Positions 57,209 to 64,000 of a stretch of DNA of 64,000 nt are shown piece by piece. The notes under the pieces were generated by a model. It saw only the letters and a list, made by a program, of their open reading frames with translations, did no database searches and was not told the DNA's origin. The stretch's first letter is position 1. Every line of letters begins with the position of its first letter. The stretch is from Hoeflea sp. BAL378 (GTDB taxonomy: Bacteria; Pseudomonadota; Alphaproteobacteria; Rhizobiales; Rhizobiaceae): NCBI RefSeq assembly GCF_000759435.1, contig NZ_JRJG01000050.1, forward strand, positions 1-64,000. The letters are read 5' to 3'. The position numbers and the translations under genes are program-made.

Positions 57209-57681
57209 TCCATCTCCGGCGCGCCAGGGCCGATGAACGCCAAGTCCTCGAGGATTTCCAGCACGCGGCCTATGCGCGCACCGAAACCGCGGTGGGCGCG
57301 CGGGCGATCCCGCTCGAATGGGACTATGGCGCGATCCTCGAGGACTGCGAGGTCTGGTTCGACGAGGACGCCGACGGGCTGCACGGAGTCCTGATCCTGC
57401 GGGCGATGCCGGACCGGCTGTTCCTCGAATCGATCGCCACCGCGCCGGCGGCCGCCGGCTCCGGCCGCGGCCGGCTGCTGCTTGCGGCCACCTTCGATCG
57501 GGCGCGGGAGTTGGGCTTCGACCGGGTCGGGCTGATCACCAACAGCCTCAACCCGGCGCTTGCATGGTACAAGAGGGCGGGCTTCACGGTCGACCAGGAA
57601 GACCCCAGGCCCGGCCGGGTGGTGCTTCACCTGTCGGCGCGCGTGCCGGAACCCGGTCAGGATCGGGAAGGAGACGTTTGA
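57205..57681 (+). CDS. GNAT acetyltransferase
   Basis: 158 residues. A GNAT fold with SIATAPAAAGSGRGRLLLAATFDRA as the acetyl-CoA pyrophosphate loop, then the LNPALAWYKRAGF motif. Substrate unknown. Coupled to the preceding GNAT gene, and its stop overlaps a 28-codon mini-ORF. Confidence 0.85.
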   Translation: MIHLRRARADERQVLEDFQHAAYARTETAVGARAIPLEWDYGAILEDCEVWFDEDADGLHGVLILRAMPDRLFLESIATAPAAAGSGRGRLLLAATFDRARELGFDRVGLITNSLNPALAWYKRAGFTVDQEDPRPGRVVLHLSARVPEPGQDREGDV

Positions 57682-57767
57682 TGGATGTGGAGAGCAAGCC
57701 TATGGACACTGCCTTGGACGGCCATCCGCTCGGATGCGTGCGCGCGGCGCGTGGAGCAGGATCATGA
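57681..57767 (+). CDS. 28-residue mini-ORF coupled on both sides
   Basis: ATG 57681 overlaps the stop of the preceding GNAT (TGATG) and its own stop overlaps the next start (ATGA). The peptide (MDVESKPMDTALDG onward) shows no recognised motif. The exact overlaps suggest it is at least translated as a coupling relay, possibly a real small protein. Confidence 0.4.
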   Translation: MDVESKPMDTALDGHPLGCVRAARGAGS

Positions 57768-57985
57768 GTGAGCGCGGGACTTCCAACCGCTCGTCCGCGA
57801 TCGCGGCCGCCGTCATTCTCGGCGTCACCGGGGTCGTGTTCTACTACATGCCGGCGATGATGATGGGCCTGTCCGAAATCTCGCCCTGGCTGTCCTATGC
57901 GGTGGGCATCTTCTTCGTGCTCGCCTTCTTCGCGGTGTTCTGGATTCGCGGCAAGCGGCAGCAGAACCGCAGCGACAAGCCGTAG
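57764..57985 (+). CDS. Small two-helix membrane protein of unknown function
   Basis: 73 residues with two hydrophobic helices (about 14-32 and 41-62) and a basic C-terminus (RGKRQQNRSDKP), so both ends are probably cytoplasmic. ATG 57764 follows AGCAGGA and overlaps the mini-ORF stop. No family recognised. It is convergent with the metal-exporter gene. Confidence 0.65.
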   Translation: MSERGTSNRSSAIAAAVILGVTGVVFYYMPAMMMGLSEISPWLSYAVGIFFVLAFFAVFWIRGKRQQNRSDKP

Positions 57986-57995
57986 CTGATCTGGG

Positions 57996-59051
57996 TCAGG
58001 CCTGCAGCGAGGCCGCAAGCAGCAGCAGTCCCAGCGCCATGACGGTAGCCGCGCCGAGGATCTCGATGATCGTGCCGACATGGCCGCCCATCGATGCGCC
58101 GGCCAGGCGCACTGCGGCGCCCTTGGCCATGACTGCGAGCGTCGCCAGCGCCGAGACGGTGATCGCCGTGCCGACCGCCATGGCGAAGGCCGAGACGATG
58201 CCCGCGAGCCACAATCCGTTCAGCATCGAGAAGGTCAGCACGATCAATGCGCCCGAGCAGGGCCTGAGGCCCACGGCCATCACGGCGGCCCAGGCTTCGC
58301 GCAGGCTGAACGTGTCGCCGGAGATCAGCGCCGGATCGGGAGCATGGGCGTGGCCGCAGGTGGCGCACACCTCGCCCTCCGGATGGTGATGATCATGGCC
58401 ATGGCCATGGTCGTGGTGGTGGTCGTGATGATGATGGTCGTGGTGATGGTGGTCGTCGTGATGGCCGTGCGGCACTCCGGCGGCGGCCAGCGCAAGCGGC
58501 TGGCTCACGCGCAGGGAGAGGAGCTTGCGGCTGAGCAGCCAGAAGCCGAAGGCGGCGATCAGCGCGTAACTGGCGATCTCCATGAAATGGGTCGTCTCGG
58601 TCATGGAAACCGACAGGCCGCGCAACAGGTAATAGGCGGCGCCCACCACTGCCACCGCCGTGGCCGCCTGCAGCAGCGAGGACAGGACCGCCAGCAGCAC
58701 GCCGCGCCGGAGCGCCACCTCGTTGGCGATCATGTAGGAGGAGATCACCGCCTTGCCGTGGCCGGGGCCGGCGGCGTGAAACACGCCATAGAGGAAGGAC
58801 AGGCTGACCAGACCCCACATCTGCCAGGGATCGGTGCGCATGGCCTTGAGGGAGTCTGTCAGGGCCCGGTAGAATCCCTGCTGCTGCTGATTGATCCAGT
58901 GCAGGAACGAGCCGCCGAAGCCCGTTGGCGCGAAGGAGGGTTCGGCCGAGCCGATACCGAGCGACGACTGGGCCTGCGCCGCGCCGGCAAGAAGCACCAT
59001 CCCGATGGCCGTGACAAGCAACAGGCGCGAGGAGATCCGGCTCATTCGCAT
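57996..59051 (-). CDS. NicO/RcnA-family nickel/cobalt transporter
   Basis: 351 residues, with an N-terminal signal-like helix and about six further helices. HAAGPGHGKAVISSY and GLRPCSGALIVL are the NicO motifs. A cytoplasmic or periplasmic loop (about 195-236) is almost entirely His and Asp, ending in CATCGHAH, a metal-binding sensor typical for this family. Probably moves Ni/Co (or Zn) out of or across the inner membrane. Overlaps the DUF1007 gene by 10 bases. Confidence 0.9.
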   Translation of the reverse strand: MRMSRISSRLLLVTAIGMVLLAGAAQAQSSLGIGSAEPSFAPTGFGGSFLHWINQQQQGFYRALTDSLKAMRTDPWQMWGLVSLSFLYGVFHAAGPGHGKAVISSYMIANEVALRRGVLLAVLSSLLQAATAVAVVGAAYYLLRGLSVSMTETTHFMEIASYALIAAFGFWLLSRKLLSLRVSQPLALAAAGVPHGHHDDHHHHDHHHHDHHHDHGHGHDHHHPEGEVCATCGHAHAPDPALISGDTFSLREAWAAVMAVGLRPCSGALIVLTFSMLNGLWLAGIVSAFAMAVGTAITVSALATLAVMAKGAAVRLAGASMGGHVGTIIEILGAATVMALGLLLLAASLQA

Positions 59052-59698
59052 ACAAGCTCCAGCCGCGTCGCCAGCAGTTTCGACAGGTCGCCGCTGCCGG
59101 TCGTCTCGAAGAAGGCTTCGGTCAAGGAGTCCTGGTTCTGGGCGATGATCTCGTCGAAATCCGGACGCACGACCTCGCGGGCGCAGCGGGCGGTCGCGGC
59201 GCCGGTCACCGCCATGTCCTCGTCGTTGATGAAATCGAGCGCCGCATACATGGTCGGATCGAACACGCCGACGGCGATCTTGCCCTTGAGCTCAAGATTG
59301 TTGGGGATGAGGGCGAAGAACATCAGCAACTGCCCGTCCTGGTAATCGACCTTGATCGCCTCGGGAAGCGAGACGCCGATGTCCTTACCATTGACCGTGA
59401 CATTGGTGTAATAGTCGAATTCGGCCAGCGACTGGGTGACCATGTCGCCGATCTTGGCAAGCTCGCCGGGATCGAGCTGCATGTCGGCATTCTCGTCGAA
59501 ATCCATGACGACGCTCGACGAAAACACCTCGTCGAAGCGCCAGACATTGCGCAGTTCGGTGACGCGGCCGTCCGCCGCGGTTTCAATCTCCAGCCGCGCA
59601 TCGGCGAAAACATGCGGATGCGCCCAGGCCGGCATCGGAGCCAGGAGAGCTGCAAGCACCGCGATGGCCGGCGCTCGCCGAATCAAATTCGTGGTCAT
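59042..59698 (-). CDS. DUF1007 periplasmic protein, partner of NicO transporter
   Basis: 218 residues. The signal peptide ends near MPAWAHPHVF, leaving the HPHVF metal-binding-like N-terminus typical of DUF1007. An EF-like acidic stretch (DFDENADMQLDPGELAKIG) could bind a divalent cation. DUF1007 genes are commonly coupled to NicO, as here by overlap. Role in metal delivery is inferred. Start at ATG 59698. Confidence 0.85.
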   Translation of the reverse strand: MTTNLIRRAPAIAVLAALLAPMPAWAHPHVFADARLEIETAADGRVTELRNVWRFDEVFSSSVVMDFDENADMQLDPGELAKIGDMVTQSLAEFDYYTNVTVNGKDIGVSLPEAIKVDYQDGQLLMFFALIPNNLELKGKIAVGVFDPTMYAALDFINDEDMAVTGAATARCAREVVRPDFDEIIAQNQDSLTEAFFETTGSGDLSKLLATRLELVCE

Positions 59699-59804
59699 GG
59701 TCCGCCGATCGGTTGGTTCGAAAAGTGGCTCTTCCCGTGGCAGCAAATATGGACGAAATTTCGACGGACGCCAGAGCCCGCGGCGACAGGAAGCGCCTCG
59801 CGCC

Positions 59805-60698
59805 TCACGGGCTGGTCTTGAACCACTGGCTCAGGAAATCGACAAAGGCGCGCACCTTGGCCGGCAGATAGCGGCGATGCGGGTAGATCGCATAGATGCC
59901 GCGGTCGGTGAGGAGAAAATCCGAAAGGATCGGCACCAGTGTCCCGCTGTTCTGCCGTTCCTTGAAAATGAAATCGGGCAACACCGCGACCCCAAGCCCG
60001 GCCTCGGCCGCGCGCAGCGCCGCGAGCGGGCTGTTGACCTCGAGGCGGCCGCGCACGGACACCGAGAACACCGATCCGTCCTTGTTCTCGAAAGGCCAGT
60101 TGTTGAGCGTGCGTCCGTTGGTGTCGACGATGCAGGGCATGCCGGAGAGCTGGGATGGATGGGTGATCGGGCCGTGCTGTTCGAGAAATTCGGGCGAGGC
60201 GCAGGCAATCAGCGAAAAGCCCGAGAGCTTGCGGGCGATCAGCCCGGAATCCTCGAGCCGGGTGATTCGGATCGCCACGTCATAGCCTTCCTCGACCAGG
60301 TCGACGAAGCGGTCGTCGGAAATGATCTCCAGGGTCACGTCCGGATGCGCGACGGCGAAATCGATCAGCGACTGCCCCACGGCCGCGTCGGCGAATGTCC
60401 TTGGCGCCGACACCCGGATGCGTCCCTTGAGATCCTTGGAGCCTTCGCGCACCAGATCCGACAGGTTGTCGATCTCCTTGAGAATGTCGGAGGCAGTACG
60501 GAAATAGGTGTGGCCGGCTTCGGTGAGCGAGAACTGGCGGGTGGTGCGGTTGAGCAGCAGAGCGCCCAGATCGTCTTCGAGCTCGCGCACATATTTCGAC
60601 AGCAGCGCCTTCGAGCGGCCGACCTTGCGCGCGGCGGCGGAAAAGCCCTCGGCCTCGACCACATCGATGAAGGCGCGAATCCGGGTCAACGTGTCCAT
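59805..60698 (-). CDS. LysR-family transcriptional regulator
   Basis: 297 residues. An N-terminal winged HTH (GFSAAARKVGRSKALLSKYVRELEDDLG) is followed by a LysR substrate domain. It resembles the CrgA/AaeR-like group by its opening MDTLTRIRAFIDVVEAEGFS. Start at ATG 60698. The target is unknown: the divergent gene across 551 bases is ornithine decarboxylase, and the gene downstream is the DUF1007 gene. Confidence 0.88.
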   Translation of the reverse strand: MDTLTRIRAFIDVVEAEGFSAAARKVGRSKALLSKYVRELEDDLGALLLNRTTRQFSLTEAGHTYFRTASDILKEIDNLSDLVREGSKDLKGRIRVSAPRTFADAAVGQSLIDFAVAHPDVTLEIISDDRFVDLVEEGYDVAIRITRLEDSGLIARKLSGFSLIACASPEFLEQHGPITHPSQLSGMPCIVDTNGRTLNNWPFENKDGSVFSVSVRGRLEVNSPLAALRAAEAGLGVAVLPDFIFKERQNSGTLVPILSDFLLTDRGIYAIYPHRRYLPAKVRAFVDFLSQWFKTSP

Positions 60699-60849
60699 GG
60701 GGGCAGATCCTTGGGGTTCTCGCCGGACCGGGTCGGGCGCGGGCATTGTCTTTGTAGACTGAACAGTTACCCGATATTCGTTCCGAGAGGGTCTTTTTCA
60801 AGGGCGGCTCGAGAAAACTCTTGATTGCGACAGGCGAAGCTCTTATTTC

Positions 60850-61249
60850 GGTCTTGCCCAAAGTCGCACGTGCCTGTGGGTGTCCGCCGACCCTCGATAT
60901 GGTGAGGATTCGGTAAGGTACCTGGAACTAACCCCTCCAGTCGTTTCTCCGGCCAACCGGATGAGCGAGGACATCTTGAAGCAACGACGGTGCGGGCCTT
61001 TCTGGTGTCTGCCGGCTTTCCAACAGCCGGGGTTACTGAAGAGGCACACCTTCATTGCCGGACGTGCGGTCGGGTTCTCCCTCCAATCCAAGGCAGACAT
61101 GAGCGGATCATCGCCTGGCAAGGCGTGGTCCATCGACGCATCAAGCGTCCGCACCGTTGTCCGGTTCCTCCAAAGGCCGGGTTCCGTGGGTGGCCGTACG
61201 ATGCTCTGTCTTGATTTGGCCTCTCGCGAGGCCGGGAACGGAGCACCCG
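60850..61249 (+). promoter_or_regulatory. Long structured leader of ornithine decarboxylase gene (speF-type candidate)
   Basis: The 551 bases between LysR and odc hold no strong gene. About 400 bases before the start contain several hairpins, including CCGGCT/AGCCGG (61012-61030) and GGCCTC-TCGC-GAGGCC (61218-61233), the last immediately upstream of the GGAACGGAG ribosome binding site. A conserved roughly 400-nt cis-regulatory RNA (speF motif) is known upstream of this decarboxylase in alphaproteobacteria. Position and length fit, but I did not match its consensus base by base. The 5' boundary is approximate. An open frame beginning at 60961 runs into odc and may be a leader peptide or chance. 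Confidence 0.55.
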
Positions 61250-62383
61250 ATGACGACTGCACGAATCCTCGACTTCCTTCGCACCCGACGTCCCGACGGT
61301 CCCTGCCTGGTGGTGGACCTTGACGTGGTGCGCGACAATTTCCTGTCCTTCCGCAAGGCGCTGCCGGACAGCTCGATCTTCTATGCCGTCAAGGCCAACC
61401 CGGCGCCGGAGATCCTGCGCCTGCTCGCGGGCCTCGGCTCCAGCTTCGATTGCGCCTCCGTGGCCGAGATCGAAATGGCGATGAAGGCAGGGGCCACCGC
61501 CAGCCGCGTGTCCTATGGCAACACCATCAAGAAGGAGCGGGACATCGCCCGTGCCCATGCGCTGGGCGTGTCGATGTACGCCGTCGACAGCCATGAGGAA
61601 GTCGAGAAGATCGCCCGCGCCGCGCCCGGCGCCCGGGTGTTCTGCCGGGTTCTGACCGATGGCGAGGGCGCCGAATGGCCGCTTTCGCGCAAGTTCGGCT
61701 GCGTGCCGCAGATGGCGGTCGACGTGCTCGTCTATGCGCACCAGCTTGGCCTGGTCTCGCATGGCGTGTCGTTCCATGTCGGCTCGCAGATGACGAAGCT
61801 CGACGCCTGGGATTCGGCACTCGGCGACGCGCGCCGCGTCTTCGACAAGCTCGCCCAGCAGGGCATCCACCTCAAGATGGTCAACATGGGCGGCGGGTTC
61901 CCGACCCGCTATCTCAAGGACATCCCGACCGCCCAGGCCTATGGCCAGGCGATCTTCGCCTCGCTGCGCAAGCATTTCGGCAACCACATTCCCGAAACCA
62001 TCATCGAGCCGGGCCGCGGCATGGTCGGCAATGCCGGCGCGATCAAGGCGGAAGTGGTGCTGGTCTCGCGCAAGTCCGACGAGGACGACGTGCGCTGGGT
62101 GTTCCTCGACATCGGCAAGTTCGGCGGGCTCGCCGAGACCATGGACGAGGCGATCCGCTACTCGATCGTCACCCCGCGCGACGGCGATGCGGTCGAGCCC
62201 TGCGTGCTGGCCGGGCCGACCTGCGATTCGGCCGATGTGCTCTACGAGAAGACCCCCTATCCGATGCCGGTGTCGCTGACCATCGGCGACGAGGTGCTGA
62301 TCGAGGGCACGGGCGCCTACACGACCACCTACTCGGCCGTTGCCTTCAACGGTTTCGAACCTCTCCGATCCTACGTCATCTGA
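61250..62383 (+). CDS. odc: Ornithine/lysine decarboxylase, fold type III
   Basis: 377 residues, the short eukaryotic-like PLP decarboxylase of alphaproteobacteria. The PLP lysine is in FYAVKANPAP, the GGGFP phosphate loop in NMGGGFPTRY, and the catalytic Cys in GPTCDSADVLYE. It makes putrescine (and cadaverine) from ornithine (and lysine). ATG 61250 follows GGAACGGAG. The longer frame lies within the structured leader. Followed by a hairpin and a GNAT gene. Confidence 0.95.
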   Translation: MTTARILDFLRTRRPDGPCLVVDLDVVRDNFLSFRKALPDSSIFYAVKANPAPEILRLLAGLGSSFDCASVAEIEMAMKAGATASRVSYGNTIKKERDIARAHALGVSMYAVDSHEEVEKIARAAPGARVFCRVLTDGEGAEWPLSRKFGCVPQMAVDVLVYAHQLGLVSHGVSFHVGSQMTKLDAWDSALGDARRVFDKLAQQGIHLKMVNMGGGFPTRYLKDIPTAQAYGQAIFASLRKHFGNHIPETIIEPGRGMVGNAGAIKAEVVLVSRKSDEDDVRWVFLDIGKFGGLAETMDEAIRYSIVTPRDGDAVEPCVLAGPTCDSADVLYEKTPYPMPVSLTIGDEVLIEGTGAYTTTYSAVAFNGFEPLRSYVI

Positions 62384-62411
62384 ACGGATTTTCCGTTCAG
62401 AGCTGCCTTTT
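62380..62411 (+). terminator. Hairpin at the odc stop
   Basis: Perfect 9-base stem CTGAACGGA / TCCGTTCAG with a TTT loop, starting inside the last codon of odc and including its stop, then a short T run (TTTT) eight bases later. Probably weak or partial, since the GNAT gene follows at 62488. Confidence 0.5.
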
Positions 62412-62487
62412 CGCGCGCGGGCTACCGCGTGCGGGGAGGCCTTGTGCACCGTTTTTTTCAGGCTTTGCGCAGCCGAGGATAAGAGCC

Positions 62488-63081
62488 ATGACACCCGATC
62501 TGCCGATTTTCACCGTACCGGACTTCGTCATTGACGCCGAAGCGGACGCCGACGTCCAGGCGCGGGAAGCCCTGCTCGACCGCGCCATGGGCGAGGGCCG
62601 CAAGCGCAAGAGTTCGGAGAAGCTCAGGCGCGGCAGGCTGCCGTCGCCCGGGCTCGCCTTCGTCGCCCGCAATGGCGCCGGCGCGGTCATCGGCAGCGTG
62701 CGGCTGTGGGATGTGGCCTGCGGCGACAAGCCCCTGCTGCTGCTCGGACCGCTGGCGGTCGAGCCGTCGGCCGCCGGGCACGGCGTCGGATCCGCCTTGA
62801 TGCGGCATGCCATGGCCCGCGCCGCGGAGCTGGGGCATGGCGCGATCATCCTTGTTGGGGATGCGCCCTATTACGCAAGGTTCGGGTTTTCCGCGCTGAA
62901 GACCGGCGGCGTGATGATGCCGGGACCCGTGGAGCGTGATCGGCTGCTGGGGCACGAGCTCAGGAGCGGCCATCTCGATGGGGTGGGCGGGCTTCTGGCC
63001 GCGCGCGGACGTCGGGCGGAACGCGCCCAGCCGCAGCCGCAGAGGTCTCCGGTCCCCGCCCGGATTGCCCGGGTGGCGTAG
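62488..63081 (+). CDS. GNAT N-acetyltransferase downstream of odc
   Basis: 197 residues. LGPLAVEPSAAGHGVGSALMRHAM is the acetyl-CoA motif and GDAPYYARFGFSAL the C-terminal one. The C-terminal 25 residues are Arg/Gln/Pro-rich. It lies 104 bases after odc; a GNAT in this place is common in rhizobia and may act in polyamine metabolism, which is inference. Start at ATG 62488. Confidence 0.87.
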   Translation: MTPDLPIFTVPDFVIDAEADADVQAREALLDRAMGEGRKRKSSEKLRRGRLPSPGLAFVARNGAGAVIGSVRLWDVACGDKPLLLLGPLAVEPSAAGHGVGSALMRHAMARAAELGHGAIILVGDAPYYARFGFSALKTGGVMMPGPVERDRLLGHELRSGHLDGVGGLLAARGRRAERAQPQPQRSPVPARIARVA

Positions 63082-63168
63082 GCGGCTCCGGTCGGGCGGC
63101 GCCAGTCAAACGAATGCGCCGGAGCGGAGGGGCGCCCGGCGCAGTCGCTGTGACACGGAGAGGTGTGG

Positions 63169-63408
63169 TCAGAACACGATCCCGTTGCCGAAATTGACCG
63201 GGCCCGACGGGTATTTCGTTGCGGCCTTGGCGTCGTCGCGGAGAATGGTCGACGTGGCGGTGCAGTCGATGCCCGCCTTGGCGGCCTTGTCGGGGTTCTT
63301 GGTGCAAAGAGCTGCCTTTGTGTCGACCGTCGCGGCGGATGCGGACGCGGTGACGAAGGGCAGGATCGTTGCCAGGGAAAGGGCTGCGGCAATTGCGAAC
63401 TTGTTCAT
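63169..63408 (-). CDS. Small secreted protein of unknown function
   Basis: 79 residues. A Sec signal peptide (MNKFAIAAALSLATILPF, cleavage near SASAATVD) leaves about 53 residues with two cysteines (ALCTKN, IDCTAT) that could pair. GGAGAC-type ribosome binding site upstream of ATG 63408. No family recognised. It stands alone on the minus strand. Confidence 0.65.
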   Translation of the reverse strand: MNKFAIAAALSLATILPFVTASASAATVDTKAALCTKNPDKAAKAGIDCTATSTILRDDAKAATKYPSGPVNFGNGIVF

Positions 63409-63663
63409 GGTCGTCTCCTTTGAGGGCGTGTTGAATTCGGAGTGCCGCCTCGATTGGCTTGGGAGCAGCGGAACCGAACCGGCGATGTCCGCAATCTGCA
63501 GCCTGCGTGGCTTGCGTGCCGCGCGACTTCGAAATCTGGCGCTGGAGTTTCAGTTTCGGCGCATCATTTCCGGAATCGATTGGACTACGGGCGCGCCAGC
63601 GCCTATCTCGGAGGGAAATGCCGGGACCCGCTCAACGGGCCGGGCCAGCATGCGGATCTGAAG

Positions 63664-64000
63664 ATGTCATTCGAATTGACCCTGGCCGGCTTCATCGACC
63701 TGCTCCTGCGCGGAGGGACCTTTGGCGTCCTTTTGCTCATCATTATCCGCTTCGCCCGCCGGCCGGAATTCGGCTCGCTCTGCGCGACCGGCATCCTGTT
63801 CGGCGTCACCGGCCTGGTCGAGATCGTCCTCAACGCGCCGCCGGTGCTCACTGAGCTGGCGCCGGCGGGCGTCGTGGTCGTCGCTTTCCAGCAGTTTCAC
63901 TTCGTCACCTTGTGGTGGTTCATCCTGGCGCTGTTTGACGACCGGTTTAGCTGGCGGCCGACATACTTCTGGCCGATCGCCGTCTCGGCGCCGCTGATCG
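63664..64000 (+). CDS. Multi-pass membrane protein, cut by window end
   Basis: The first 112 residues are visible, with three hydrophobic segments (FIDLLLRGGTFGVLLLIII, LCATGILFGVTGLVEIVL, VTLWWFILAL). The frame is open to the last base. The pattern resembles the N-terminal membrane domain of some rhizobial AraC-type regulators, but the HTH part, if any, lies outside the window. ATG 63664 was chosen from the GGAT site upstream. Confidence 0.55.
   Translation, partial: MSFELTLAGFIDLLLRGGTFGVLLLIIIRFARRPEFGSLCATGILFGVTGLVEIVLNAPPVLTELAPAGVVVVAFQQFHFVTLWWFILALFDDRFSWRPTYFWPIAVSAPLI

Noticed and set aside
58381-58470. Repetitive GTGGTGATG-like tract looking like a microsatellite
   Set aside because: It encodes the His/Asp-rich metal loop of the NicO-type transporter, so it is coding and expected for that family.

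Overview
The window is 64 kb of high-GC, densely packed chromosomal DNA. Its gene content suggests an alphaproteobacterium of the Hyphomicrobiales (Rhizobiales), most like the Rhizobiaceae or the marine Hoeflea-type lineages. The clues are a smoEFGK-smoS-mtlK polyol operon with its SorC-type regulator, DctBD control of a TRAP transporter, a fused two-domain ProW, a short ornithine decarboxylase with a long leader followed by a GNAT gene, BMP-type ABC importers, and a PTS used for phosphotransfer to dihydroxyacetone rather than for sugar uptake. This placement is inference from content; no rRNA or other marker is present. I saw no tRNA, rRNA, insertion sequence, prophage or CRISPR array.

Layout. 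(1) 1-6.5 kb, minus strand: glycine betaine/quaternary-amine importer proX-proV-proW, then a choline-kinase-like enzyme and a dimethylglycine-dehydrogenase-like flavoprotein cut by the window edge. (2) 6.6-7.4 kb: a DeoR-type repressor. (3) 7.4-15.6 kb, minus strand: HAD phosphatase, smoC, smoEFGK, smoS and mtlK, for uptake and oxidation of sorbitol and mannitol. (4) 15.7-18.1 kb: a YbdK-type carboxylate-amine ligase and acetate kinase. (5) 18.5-22.9 kb, plus strand: dhaL, an EIIA-type dhaM, HPr, a full Enzyme I, a small HTH protein and dhaK, which together form a self-contained PEP-dependent dihydroxyacetone kinase. (6) 22.9-25.3 kb: a three-gene module behind a perfect FNR/FixK box, encoding an Lgt-like membrane protein, an 83-residue Gly-tailed lipoprotein and a Tat-type lipoprotein beta-propeller (DUF1513). 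This is the part of the window least explained by known systems. (7) 25.5-31.3 kb: a BMP-type nucleoside/nucleobase ABC importer coupled to a cytosine-deaminase-like amidohydrolase.

(8) 31.4-35.1 kb: an orphan membrane-anchored protein, then gltX and lysS. (9) 35.4-41.6 kb: LacI-type regulator, xylB, xylA, a PcaD-like hydrolase and a GH1 beta-glucosidase. (10) 41.7-47.2 kb: a DUF421 protein with a zinc-ribbon tail, hydroxyproline epimerase and D-amino-acid dehydrogenase coupled to trhO, a KDPG/KHG aldolase and a DUF533/TerB protein. (11) 47.3-54.4 kb: dctB-dctD, then a sigma-54 promoter and dctPQM, closed by a classical terminator. (12) 54.5-60.7 kb: LysE exporter, aminotransferase, two GNATs with a mini-ORF and a small membrane protein, a NicO-type metal exporter with its DUF1007 partner, and a LysR regulator. 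(13) 60.7-64 kb: ornithine decarboxylase with a roughly 400-nt structured leader, a GNAT gene, a small secreted protein and the start of a membrane protein cut by the window edge.

Overall this is a nutrient-scavenging chromosome segment: four high-affinity importers (quaternary amines, polyols, nucleosides, organic acids), each followed by its catabolic enzymes or controlled by a local regulator. Start codons were reset from the longest open frames wherever a ribosome binding site, signal peptide or overlap with the preceding gene supported a better one.
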